A stretch of 14,430 nt of DNA from Gemmatimonadales bacterium (GTDB lineage Bacteria; Gemmatimonadota; Gemmatimonadetes; Palauibacterales; Palauibacteraceae). Shown here one piece after another: positions 5,226 through 12,383 of this stretch (positions are counted from its first letter, which is position 1; every line of letters begins with the position of its first letter). Location: contig DAOVWI010000044.1 in NCBI GenBank assembly GCA_030636765.1, positions 1 to 14,430 on the forward strand, given 5' to 3'. Under the pieces are notes generated by a model that saw only the letters and a list, made by a program, of their open reading frames with translations, searched no databases and was not told the DNA's origin. A program made the translations under genes and the position numbers.

Positions 5226-7154
5226 CTAGTCGCTCTCCTCCACGATCTCGTAGTCGGCTTCTACGACCTCCTCCTCGCCCTCGGACTCCTGCTCGGCCTC
5301 CGAGGCGGCTTCGAAGCCCTCCTCCTCCCCCGCCCCATCGGCCTGGGCGCCCGCCCGGGCGTACATCTGCTGCGCCGCTTCCTGGACGGCCTGGTTGATC
5401 TTCTCCGTCGCCGCCTGGATATCCGAGTGCTCACCCTCCTTCAGGGCCTTCCGACCCTCTTCGAGCGCGGCCTCGATCGCCCCCCGGGCCGAGTCGTCGA
5501 TCGACTCCTTCCAGTCCTCGAGGTTCTTCTCGGTCTGGTAGACGAGCGAATCCAGCTGGTTGCGGGCGTCGACCTGTTCCCGCCTCTGGCGGTCTTCCTC
5601 CGCGTGCTCTTCCGCCTCCTCCACCATGCGGTCGATCTCGCCCTCCGAGAGGCCCGAGGAGGCCTCGATGCGGATCTTCTGCTCCTTGCCCGTGGCCTTG
5701 TCGAGCGCGCTCACGTGGAGAATGCCGTTCGCGTCGATGTCGAAAGTGACCTCGACCTGCGGCACGCCCCGGGGCGCCGGCGGGATACCGGTGAGCTGGA
5801 AGCGCCCGATGGTCTTGTTGTCCTGCGCCATCTTGCGCTCTCCCTGGAGGACGTGGATGTCCACTGTGCCCTGGTTGTCCTCGGCCGTCGAGAAGACCTC
5901 GCTCTTCTTGGTCGGGATGGTCGTGTTGCGCGTGATGAGATTGGTCATCACGCCCCCCAGCGTCTCGATCCCGAGCGAAAGCGGAATGACGTCGAGCAGG
6001 AGCACGTCCTTCACGTCACCCGCCAGAACGCCGCCCTGGATCGCCGCGCCGATGCCCACGACCTCGTCCGGGTTCACGCCCTTGTGGGGATCCTGATCGA
6101 AGAACTCGCGGACGACTTCCTGTACCTTCGGGATCCGGGTCGACCCGCCGACCAGAATCACCTCGTCGATATCCGAAGACTTCAGTCCGGCGTCATTGAG
6201 CGCCTTCTTCATCGGCTCGATCGTCCGCTCAATCAGGTCGTCCACCAGCTGCTCGAACTTCGCGCGTGTGAGCGTGAGGTTGAGGTGCTTCGGTCCGGAC
6301 TGGTCGGCCGTGATGAACGGGAGGTTGATATCGGTCTGCGTGGTGCTGGACAGCTCGATCTTCGCCTTCTCGGCCGCTTCCTTCAGGCGCTGCAGCGCCA
6401 TGGGGTCCTTGGAGAGATCGATACCCTGATCCTTCTTGAACTCGCTCACCAGCCAGTCGATGATCCGCTGGTCCAGGTCGTCTCCCCCGAGGTGTGTGTC
6501 CCCGTTCGTGGACTTCACCTCGAAGACGCCGTCTCCCAACTCGAGGATGGATATGTCATAGGTGCCGCCGCCCAGGTCGAACACGGCGATCACCTCTTCG
6601 GCGTTCTTGTCCAGGCCATAGGCCAGCGCTGCGGCGGTGGGCTCGTTGATGATCCTGAGAACCTCGAGGCCGGCGATCTTGCCGGCGTCCTTCGTCGCCT
6701 GCCGCTGCGCGTCGTTGAAGTAGGCGGGCACGGTGATGACGGCCCGGCTGACCTCCTGCCCCAGGTAGTCCTCCGCCGTCCGCCTCATCTTCTGGAGGAT
6801 CATCGCGGAGATCTCGGGCGGAGTGAACGCCTTGTCGGCGTTGCCGACCTTGACCTGGACGCGGTCCTGCGAGTCGCACTCGATCTTGTACGGCACAAGC
6901 TTTCGCTCGGACTCGACCTCCGAGCACTTTCGACCCATGAAGCGCTTGATCGAGGCGACCGTGTTCTCGGGGTTGGTGACGGCCTGGCGCTTTGCGACCT
7001 GTCCGACGAGCCGCTCTCCATCCTTCGTATAGGCGACCACCGAAGGTGTCGTGCGCGATCCTTCGGCGCTCGGGATGACAACGGGGTCGCCGCCCTCCAT
7101 GACCGCGACCACGGAGTTGGTCGTTCCCAAATCGATACCAATGACCTTGCCCAT
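5226..7154 (-). CDS. dnaK: Molecular chaperone DnaK (Hsp70)
   Basis: Encodes 642 aa, standard length for bacterial Hsp70. The nucleotide-binding domain spans ~1-380, with phosphate 1 motif GIDLGTTNS (6-14), phosphate 2 VFDLGGGTYD (191-200) and adenosine motif LVGGSTRIPKVQE (334-346). The interdomain linker DVLLLDVIPLSLGIE leads to the substrate-binding domain (~395-510), the helical lid and an acidic tail ending EVVEADYEIVEESD. Start is ATG 7154, giving MGKVIGIDLG; the longer open frame upstream is not Hsp70-like. GGAAAGGA lies about 9 bases before the start. DnaK folds and refolds cytoplasmic proteins with DnaJ and GrpE; neither is adjacent here, nor is hrcA. A strong terminator follows, so dnaK is probably monocistronic. 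Confidence 0.98.
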   Translation of the reverse strand: MGKVIGIDLGTTNSVVAVMEGGDPVVIPSAEGSRTTPSVVAYTKDGERLVGQVAKRQAVTNPENTVASIKRFMGRKCSEVESERKLVPYKIECDSQDRVQVKVGNADKAFTPPEISAMILQKMRRTAEDYLGQEVSRAVITVPAYFNDAQRQATKDAGKIAGLEVLRIINEPTAAALAYGLDKNAEEVIAVFDLGGGTYDISILELGDGVFEVKSTNGDTHLGGDDLDQRIIDWLVSEFKKDQGIDLSKDPMALQRLKEAAEKAKIELSSTTQTDINLPFITADQSGPKHLNLTLTRAKFEQLVDDLIERTIEPMKKALNDAGLKSSDIDEVILVGGSTRIPKVQEVVREFFDQDPHKGVNPDEVVGIGAAIQGGVLAGDVKDVLLLDVIPLSLGIETLGGVMTNLITRNTTIPTKKSEVFSTAEDNQGTVDIHVLQGERKMAQDNKTIGRFQLTGIPPAPRGVPQVEVTFDIDANGILHVSALDKATGKEQKIRIEASSGLSEGEIDRMVEEAEEHAEEDRQRREQVDARNQLDSLVYQTEKNLEDWKESIDDSARGAIEAALEEGRKALKEGEHSDIQAATEKINQAVQEAAQQMYARAGAQADGAGEEEGFEAASEAEQESEGEEEVVEADYEIVEESD

Positions 7155-7295
7155 CTGTGCGCTTCCTTTCCGTGCGTGACGTACGTCTGACGACCGAGTG
7201 CGACTCCGGCTTCGCAGGCCTGCTCCTCGAGCCGCCGCATGCCGGGGTGTGCCTGCGGGGGGTGCAAGCGATGTGCCGCCCAATGGGGTCCTCCG

Positions 7296-7321
7296 GGGCC
7301 GAAGTTGGCGGTTTTCGGCCC
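7296..7321. promoter_or_regulatory. Inverted repeat upstream of dnaK, candidate operator
   Basis: GGGCCGAA (7296-7303), 10-base spacer, TTCGGCCC (7314-7321): perfectly symmetrical, ~140 bases before the dnaK ATG. The architecture resembles a dyad repressor site (CIRCE is 9-N9-9), but the sequence is different. It could also fold as a leader hairpin. Confidence 0.4.
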
Positions 7322-7429
7322 GAGATTCCCGACATTTTGACAACCGGCGTCCGTTCTCGTGTCAGATCGGCAGGCCGCAAGCGTACATGCGACCCGGAGC
7401 CGTGTTTGCGCCGTCCACCCGTGCGCCTC

Positions 7430-7441
7430 TAACCTGCGGCC
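7430..7441 (+). promoter_or_regulatory. Possible -10 element giving a leaderless rhomboid mRNA
   Basis: TAACCT (7430-7435) fits the TAnnnT -10 pattern and ends 6 bases before the ATG at 7442. No Shine-Dalgarno sequence is present. A TTGCGC at 7406-7411 could act as a weak -35 with 18-base spacing. This arrangement is typical of leaderless transcripts; inference only. Confidence 0.28.
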
Positions 7442-8185
7442 ATGTTTCCACTCCGGGACGAGAATCCTACCGAGCTCATCCCCTTCATTACCGTGGCCAT
7501 CATACTCGCCAACGTCGTGGTATGGCTCACGGTCGAGAACGCGGGTTTGGGGCGTCCCTTCCTGGACGCTCTGTGCAACTACGGCTCGATCCCGGGCGAG
7601 CTCACCGGAGCCCTCTCCCCCGGCCAGGCCCTGCCGCTCGGCAACTACGACTGCGTCGCGGGTGGCGGAACGTGGAGCACCGTTCTCACCTCCATGTTTC
7701 TCCACGGTAGTTGGGGCCACCTCATCGGCAACATGTGGTTTCTCTGGGTCTTCGGGAACAACGTGGAGGACTCGATGGGGCACTCCAGGTTCATCGTCTT
7801 CTACCTGTTGACGGGTGTGGTCGCGTCAGCGGCCCATGTGATGACGGCGCCGGCGAGCGGAATCCCGACGGTGGGCGCATCCGGCGCGATCAGCGGCGTG
7901 ATGGGGGCGTACATGGTTCTCTATCCGAGAGTGCGCGTGCTGACGCTCGTCTTCTTCTACCTGGTCTATCTCCCGGCCTGGCTGATGCTCGGCTACTGGT
8001 TCCTCATCCAGTTCCTGTCGGGCACGGCGGCGGATGGGGGAGCGGGAATCGCCTTCTGGGCCCATGTCGGTGGCTTTTTCGCGGGGGTCTTGCTCGTGAA
8101 AGCGTTCGAAAGGAAGCGGTTGGTGGAAGCGAAACTGGCGGGAACGAAGCTGACTGCGGAGGAGCTGAGAGGATTCCGATGGTGA
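7442..8185 (+). CDS. Rhomboid-family intramembrane serine protease
   Basis: Encodes 247 aa, six or seven membrane helices. The Ser-His dyad is intact: S147 in GASGAISG and H208 in AFWAHVGG. The HGSWGHLIGN segment (H93, N97) supplies the oxyanion-stabilising residues on helix 2. The start MFPLRDENPTE is the usual opening of this bacterial rhomboid group. Rhomboids cleave membrane proteins within or near the bilayer; the substrate is unknown here. The insert with two Cys (C45, C71) between helices 1 and 2 may lie outside the cytoplasm. Its TGA overlaps the ATG of the next gene, so the two are likely cotranscribed and translationally coupled, although no functional link between rhomboids and nucleoside transport is established. 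Confidence 0.93.
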   Translation: MFPLRDENPTELIPFITVAIILANVVVWLTVENAGLGRPFLDALCNYGSIPGELTGALSPGQALPLGNYDCVAGGGTWSTVLTSMFLHGSWGHLIGNMWFLWVFGNNVEDSMGHSRFIVFYLLTGVVASAAHVMTAPASGIPTVGASGAISGVMGAYMVLYPRVRVLTLVFFYLVYLPAWLMLGYWFLIQFLSGTAADGGAGIAFWAHVGGFFAGVLLVKAFERKRLVEAKLAGTKLTAEELRGFRW

Positions 8186-9783
8186 GCGCACGCCGCAGGG
8201 CGTCGTGCACGGAACGCCTGCTGGTCGCCGCACTCGCCGCCGGAGCGGCACTCGCTCCGGGCGTTGCGGTCGCGGGCGAGGCGGTCGCGGGCGAGCCGGA
8301 TCTGTCCGCCGAGGCGGACCTCACCGTAGCGATCGGAACGACCGCGGCTGTCCAAACGACTGCGGCTGTTCCAACGACCGTGGCCCTCGGGACGACCTTT
8401 GTGAGCGCGACGACCGCGGCTGCCGGCATGTACGCGTTTGGGGCTCAGGACGCGGATCCGCTCCAGGGCATAACCGGAGCCGACCGGACGCTGAGCATCG
8501 ACGAGCCGTTCGGCTACCGAGTGTTCCGCGGGCTGCTCGGCATGGGGTTCCTTCTGGGCATGGCGTGGCTGTTCACGGCGAAGCGGCGCTCGGTGAGCTG
8601 GTCGCTGATCGCGAAAGGCCTCGGGCTCCAGCTCGTGTTCGCGATCCTGGTGCTTCGCACGAGCTGGGGGCGCTCGTTCTTCCGGGTCGTGAACGACGTC
8701 GTCATCGCCCTTATCAGCTATACGAACCAGGGGGCCGCCTTCCTGTTCGGAGGCCTGGTCAATTACGAGGTGCCGGTCACGGGGGGTGAGGGCGTCGTAC
8801 AGATCGGGGCGAACTTCGCGTTCAGCGTGCTGCCCACGATCATCTTCTTCTCGTCGCTCATGGCCGTCCTCTATTTCCTCGGAGTCATGCAGCGGGTGGT
8901 GAAGGGTGTCGCGTGGACGATGCAGCGGACGCTGGGGACGAGCGGGGCGGAGACGCTCTCGGCCGCCGGCAATATCTTCGTCGGCCAGACCGAGGCGCCT
9001 CTCCTCATCAGGCCGTTCGTGTCCCACATGACCGTGTCCGAGCTCAACACGGTGATGACGGGCGGGTTCGCCACCGTGGCCGGCGGCGTCATGGCGGCGT
9101 ACGTGGCCATGCTCTCCGGCTACTTCCCCGATATCGCCGGTCACCTGCTGGCCGCGAGCATCATGGCCGCTCCCGCAGGGGTCGTCATTAGCAAGACGCT
9201 GATGCCCGAGACCGAAACGCCGGAGACGCGCGACTCCCTCCACATCGACGTGGAGAAGACCGACGTCAACGTGATCGATGCGGCGGCAGGGGGTGCGGCA
9301 TCCGGCCTGACGCTCGCCCTGAACGTGGGCGCGATGCTGCTCGCCTTTCTCGCCCTCATCGCTCTTGGCAACGGGATCCTCGGATGGGTCACCGGGCTCT
9401 TCGGGGTGGAGGGCGTCACGCTGGAGCGGATTCTGGGCTGGGTGTTCGCGCCGGTGGCTTGGCTGATCGGCGTGCCCTGGTCGGACGCATCCACCATCGG
9501 AAGCCTCTTCGGGATCAAGATGGTGGCCAACGAGTTCGTGGCCTTCCAGACTCTGGCCGACATGCTCCGCGGGGGCGTGGTCCTGTCGGAGAAGTCGGTG
9601 ATCATCGCCACGTACGCCCTGACCGGGTTCGCCAACTTCGCCTCGATCGCGATCCAGATCGGCGGCATCGGCGGCATCGCCCCGGAGCGCCGCCACGACC
9701 TCTCCAGGCTCGGGCTGCGCGCCATGCTCGGTGGGACGGCGGCCACATGGATGACCGCAACCCTGGCCGGCGTGTTGGCGTGA
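8179..9783 (+). CDS. nupC: NupC-family concentrative nucleoside transporter with extended N-terminus
   Basis: Encodes 534 aa, against ~400 for typical NupC. The transporter core starts near residue 113 (YRVFRGLLGM) and carries family hallmarks: GNIFVGQTEAPLLIRPF, and later KMVANEFVAFQ with the conserved N-E pair. CNT proteins import nucleosides across the inner membrane with H+ or Na+. The first ~112 residues are unusual: a signal-peptide-like stretch (RLLVAALAAGAALAPGVAVA), a doubled AVAGE, five Thr/Ala hexapeptides (54-83) and a short polar linker. Start ATG 8179 overlaps the rhomboid stop and follows GAGAGGA by 5 bases. ATG 8428 would drop the repeats but has no SD. The purine nucleoside phosphorylase gene follows 26 bases later, fitting a nucleoside uptake and cleavage pair. 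Confidence 0.9.
   Translation: MVSARRRASCTERLLVAALAAGAALAPGVAVAGEAVAGEPDLSAEADLTVAIGTTAAVQTTAAVPTTVALGTTFVSATTAAAGMYAFGAQDADPLQGITGADRTLSIDEPFGYRVFRGLLGMGFLLGMAWLFTAKRRSVSWSLIAKGLGLQLVFAILVLRTSWGRSFFRVVNDVVIALISYTNQGAAFLFGGLVNYEVPVTGGEGVVQIGANFAFSVLPTIIFFSSLMAVLYFLGVMQRVVKGVAWTMQRTLGTSGAETLSAAGNIFVGQTEAPLLIRPFVSHMTVSELNTVMTGGFATVAGGVMAAYVAMLSGYFPDIAGHLLAASIMAAPAGVVISKTLMPETETPETRDSLHIDVEKTDVNVIDAAAGGAASGLTLALNVGAMLLAFLALIALGNGILGWVTGLFGVEGVTLERILGWVFAPVAWLIGVPWSDASTIGSLFGIKMVANEFVAFQTLADMLRGGVVLSEKSVIIATYALTGFANFASIAIQIGGIGGIAPERRHDLSRLGLRAMLGGTAATWMTATLAGVLA
8266..8295 (+). repeat. Tandem 15-bp duplication in nupC
   Basis: gcggtcgcgggcgag occurs at 8266-8280 and immediately again at 8281-8295, encoding AVAGE twice just after the putative signal peptide. 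Confidence 0.8.
8338..8427 (+). repeat. Five tandem 18-bp units in nupC
   Basis: Units start at 8338, 8356, 8374, 8392 and 8410 and encode TTAAVQ, TTAAVP, TTVALG, TTFVSA and TTAAAG. Every unit begins with ACG AC(C/T); units 1, 2 and 5 also share GCGGCTG. The repeat keeps frame. Confidence 0.85.
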
Positions 9784-9809
9784 CGGGCTCCGCCATCGTG
9801 GGAGAACGC

Positions 9810-10625
9810 GTGGACGCCGCCGTGAGGGCGCTTCGCGAGAGGCTGGAAGGCTTCGAGCCTCTGGTGGGCGTCGTGCTCGGCTCCGGGCTCGGCGGTCTGG
9901 CCGAACGCTTCGACGATGCGCGCGTGATACTAGCTTCCGCGCTTCCCTGCTGGCCGGCATCCACCGTCGAGGGGCACGAGGGGAAGCTGGTGGCCGGAAG
10001 CTTGGCCGGCGTTCCGGCGATCGGCCTCAGCGGACGCGTCCACATGTACGAGGGCCACGCGCCGGAGGATGTCGTCCTGCCGGTCCGGGTCCTCGCCCGG
10101 CTGGGCATCCGGGCCCTCGTCGTGAGCAACGCCGCGGGTGGGGTGAACCTCACGTTTGAGCCCGGAGACCTGATGCTGATCGCCGACCACATCAACCTCA
10201 TGGCGCGGAGCCCGCTCTTCGGGCCGGTGGTCGATGGCGAGACGCGGTGGCCGGACATGTTCGAGCCCTACGACGCCGAGTTGCGTACGGCACTGCGCCG
10301 CGTGGCGCGCGAGCTCCGGATCCCGCTCGTGGATGGGACGTATGCCGGGCTGCTCGGTCCGAGCTACGAAACGCCCGCGGAGATCCGCGCGCTACGGCGG
10401 ATGGGCGCTGACGCGGTCGGCATGTCCACGGTGCCGGAGGTGATCGCGGCCCGCGCCTACGGCGTCCGCTGCGTGGGCGTGAGTTGCATCACGAACCCGG
10501 CGGCGGGGATCTCGCCGGAGCCGTTGCGCCACGACGAGGTGCTGGAGACGACCGAGCGGGTGGCCGACAGCTTCCAGGCCCTGATCCTGGGCGGCATCGG
10601 GGCGTTCGGCTCACTGCTCGGCTAG
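9810..10625 (+). CDS. punA: Purine nucleoside phosphorylase, trimeric (PNP-II) type
   Basis: Encodes 271 aa, the normal length. The enzyme converts purine (deoxy)nucleosides and phosphate into free base and (deoxy)ribose-1-phosphate in the cytoplasm. Visible motifs are phosphate loop GSGLG (24-28), GRVHMYEG (75-82), SNAAGGVN (106-113), GPSYETPAEIR (183-193), GMSTVPEV and ITN (227-229). By comparison with human PNP, E191 and N229 are the base-contacting Glu/Asn; Asn indicates a 6-oxopurine (guanosine/inosine) preference. I chose GTG 9810, because GGGAG sits 5 bases before it and the resulting start matches the family. An earlier GTG at 9780 overlaps the nupC stop but lacks an SD. It follows nupC by 26 bases, presumably in one operon. 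Its TAG shares CTAG with the opposing thiD stop. Confidence 0.95.
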   Translation: MDAAVRALRERLEGFEPLVGVVLGSGLGGLAERFDDARVILASALPCWPASTVEGHEGKLVAGSLAGVPAIGLSGRVHMYEGHAPEDVVLPVRVLARLGIRALVVSNAAGGVNLTFEPGDLMLIADHINLMARSPLFGPVVDGETRWPDMFEPYDAELRTALRRVARELRIPLVDGTYAGLLGPSYETPAEIRALRRMGADAVGMSTVPEVIAARAYGVRCVGVSCITNPAAGISPEPLRHDEVLETTERVADSFQALILGGIGAFGSLLG

Positions 10626-11485
10626 CGTTGGCGGTCGGTCGGTGCCCAGTGGTTGAGGGGGCCCCGGCTGCCGCCGAGCTGGGGCGCGCTTCGCAGGGCC
10701 TCGCGGGTGTAGCGTAGCCCCCGATCCACAGCCTCGAAGAGACCCTGCCCCAGTGCCAGCCCCGCCGTGATCGCCGCCGAGAGCGTGCAGCCCGTGCCGT
10801 GCGTGCGGGTCGTGTCGATCCGTTCCTCACGCCACACGTGCCACCGCCGCCCGTCGTGGAGAAGATCCAGCACCTCGACGCCAGGCAGGTGCCCTCCCTT
10901 CAGGAGTACCGCGCCGCATCCCTCGGCGACCAGAGCGGCCGCCGCTTCGCACATTCCCGTCAGGTCGCCGATCGGCCGGTCCGTGAGGATCTCGGCCTCG
11001 TGAAGGTTGGGGGTCACGAGCGTGGCGAGCCGGAACAGGTCACGGTAGGCCAGTTCGGCCGTCTCTTCGAGCAGGCGGTCCCCGCTCGTGGCCACCATCA
11101 CCGGATCCACCACAAGCCTTTCGAGCCCCTTCTGCCGAACGGCCTCCGTGACGGCCGCGATGATGCGCGAGTCGGCCAGCATGCCCGTCTTCACCGCGGC
11201 CGGCCGGAGGTCGTCGGCCACCACTCGGATCTGCTCGGCTACCAGCTCGGGCGAAACCTTCTGCACCCCGAATACGCCCCGCGTGTTCTGGGCCGTCACG
11301 GCCGTCACCGCCGACGTCCCGAAGACGCCGAACGCGTGGAACGTCTTGAGATCGGCCTGGATGCCCGCGCCGCCGCCCGAGTCGCTGCCGGCGATCGTGA
11401 GCGCGACCGGTGGAGCATGGCTTCCGTGGCTCTCTCGTTCGATCAACCTCTCGTCCTTGCCCGGCAGGTCGCCGCCAGTGCCCAT
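10622..11485 (-). CDS. thiD: Hydroxymethylpyrimidine / phosphomethylpyrimidine kinase
   Basis: Encodes 287 aa. ThiD phosphorylates HMP and HMP-P to HMP-PP for thiamine synthesis and belongs to the ribokinase-like fold. Motifs seen are ALTIAGSDSGGGAGIQADLK, VDPVMVATSGDRLL, TPNLHEAEIL, the LLKGGHLPG strand, and the anion-hole/catalytic THGTGCTLSAAI with the expected Gly-Thr-Gly-Cys. Start ATG 11485 gives about 27 residues before the conserved VALTIAGSD strand, slightly long. No in-frame ATG lies closer and the SD is poor, so the start is uncertain. No other thiamine gene is adjacent and no TPP riboswitch motif is visible upstream. It converges on punA with both stops inside 10622-10625, and is divergent from the RNA methyltransferase gene. 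Confidence 0.93.
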   Translation of the reverse strand: MGTGGDLPGKDERLIERESHGSHAPPVALTIAGSDSGGGAGIQADLKTFHAFGVFGTSAVTAVTAQNTRGVFGVQKVSPELVAEQIRVVADDLRPAAVKTGMLADSRIIAAVTEAVRQKGLERLVVDPVMVATSGDRLLEETAELAYRDLFRLATLVTPNLHEAEILTDRPIGDLTGMCEAAAALVAEGCGAVLLKGGHLPGVEVLDLLHDGRRWHVWREERIDTTRTHGTGCTLSAAITAGLALGQGLFEAVDRGLRYTREALRSAPQLGGSRGPLNHWAPTDRQR

Positions 11486-11612
11486 GGCGTTGCCGCCGCC
11501 TATGGCCGCTGTCGCCGCCGTCCCCGTACCGTGTACCCGTCGGCGGGTCGCCCGACCTGGTATACGGTCGGGTGTCCCGGTTCCATCGTCACCGGAGAAG
11601 GATGGGCGAAGC
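11486..11612. promoter_or_regulatory. Divergent thiD / RNA methyltransferase promoter region with inverted repeat
   Basis: CCCGACC (11551-11557), 8-base spacer, GGTCGGG (11566-11572) form a perfect dyad. The centre contains TGGTATACG, an extended -10-like sequence for the plus strand (TGnTATACg), and GTATAC is itself palindromic, so it could serve either direction. No -35 is convincing. This is the only obvious place for both promoters. Confidence 0.4.
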
Positions 11613-12383
11613 TTGGCCAGCCGTTCGGAGATGAAGTTGTGGCGCTCGCTCCTCCGCTCGAAAGGCCGGGCGGAGCGTGGCCTCTTTCTCGTGGAGGGTC
11701 CGCGTGTCGTCCTGGAGCTTGCCAAGGCGGACGTCACGACCGCGGCCCTGCTGCACGTGGAGCCGACGACCGACACTATCCGTACCCTTGTCGATGCGTA
11801 CGGCGGCAGGGAGGTTCCGTGCCGCGAACTCTCGGCCTCGCAGCTCGCTTCGGTGAGCGATACGGCAACCCCTCAGGGGATCGTGGCGGTGGCACACATC
11901 CCGACGTGGACGTGGGACGACCTGCGAGAAGGTGACGTGCTCGTCCTCGACGCCGTGCAGGATCCCGGGAACGTAGGGACGCTGATTCGCGCGGCCGAGG
12001 GGTTCGGGATGGCGGGGGTCGTCCTGCTATCCGGAACGGCCGATGCCTGGGGCCCGAAGGTGACGCGGGCGGCCGCCGGGTCCACCCTGAGGCTGCCGGT
12101 GCTCTCCGCCAGCTGGGAGGAGGCTCGAGGCCGTCTGGCTCGCGGGGCGTTCGAGGTCTGGGCGGCGGACGCGAGGGGCGAGCCGCTCTCGAGATCGAGG
12201 CCGATCCCGGGCCGCGTGGCCCTCGTCCTCGGCAACGAGGGAGCGGGCGTCTCGGAGCCGGTGCTCCAGGAGGCTCGCCGGAGGGTGTGCGTGCCGCTCG
12301 GGCCTCCGGTCGATTCCCTGAACGTCGGCGTGGCGGGGGCGATCCTGATGGACCGATTGCGAGAGACTGCCGATGACGGTTGA
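11613..12383 (+). CDS. SpoU/TrmH-family RNA 2'-O-methyltransferase
   Basis: Encodes 256 aa from TTG 11613. The N-terminal substrate-binding domain begins SEMKLWRSLLRSKGRAERG and continues LFLVEGPRVV, typical of the SpoU_sub_bind type. The C-terminal SPOUT domain carries motif 1 NVGTLIRAAEGFG (120-132), motif 2 LVLGNEGAGVS (~204-214) and motif 3 VPLGPPVDSLNVGVAGAILM (~227-246), where the trefoil knot binds S-adenosylmethionine. Members methylate ribose 2'-OH in rRNA or tRNA; the target cannot be read from sequence. TTG 11613 is preferred because it retains the full conserved N-terminus and has GGAGAAGG ~11 bases upstream. ATG 11631 has GGAG abutting it and would lose six residues. The 3' end overlaps the prepilin peptidase start by 11 bases. 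Confidence 0.9.
   Translation: MASRSEMKLWRSLLRSKGRAERGLFLVEGPRVVLELAKADVTTAALLHVEPTTDTIRTLVDAYGGREVPCRELSASQLASVSDTATPQGIVAVAHIPTWTWDDLREGDVLVLDAVQDPGNVGTLIRAAEGFGMAGVVLLSGTADAWGPKVTRAAAGSTLRLPVLSASWEEARGRLARGAFEVWAADARGEPLSRSRPIPGRVALVLGNEGAGVSEPVLQEARRRVCVPLGPPVDSLNVGVAGAILMDRLRETADDG

Larger units (their letters stand above)
7155..7441. other. Divergent dnaK / rhomboid promoter region
   Basis: 287 bases between two divergent starts. I find no CIRCE element (TTAGCACTC-N9-GAGTGCTAA) and no clear sigma-32 promoter. It contains an 8-bp inverted repeat (7296-7321), a TTGACA hexamer (7337-7342, plus sense) that is part of TGACA-N17-TGTCA, and a possible short-leader promoter in front of the rhomboid gene. 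Confidence 0.5.

Noticed and set aside
5112..7190. 692-aa plus-strand ORF
   Set aside because: Antisense shadow of dnaK, caused by high third-position GC.
7337..7365. TTGACA (7337-7342) as a sigma-70 promoter for the rhomboid gene
   Set aside because: The hexamer at 16-18 base spacing (around tgtcag) does not resemble a -10 element, and the start codon is 100 bases away; kept only as part of the dyad observation.
7993..9960. 655-aa minus-strand ORF
   Set aside because: Antisense to nupC and punA; composition is Arg/His/Asp-rich with no motif.
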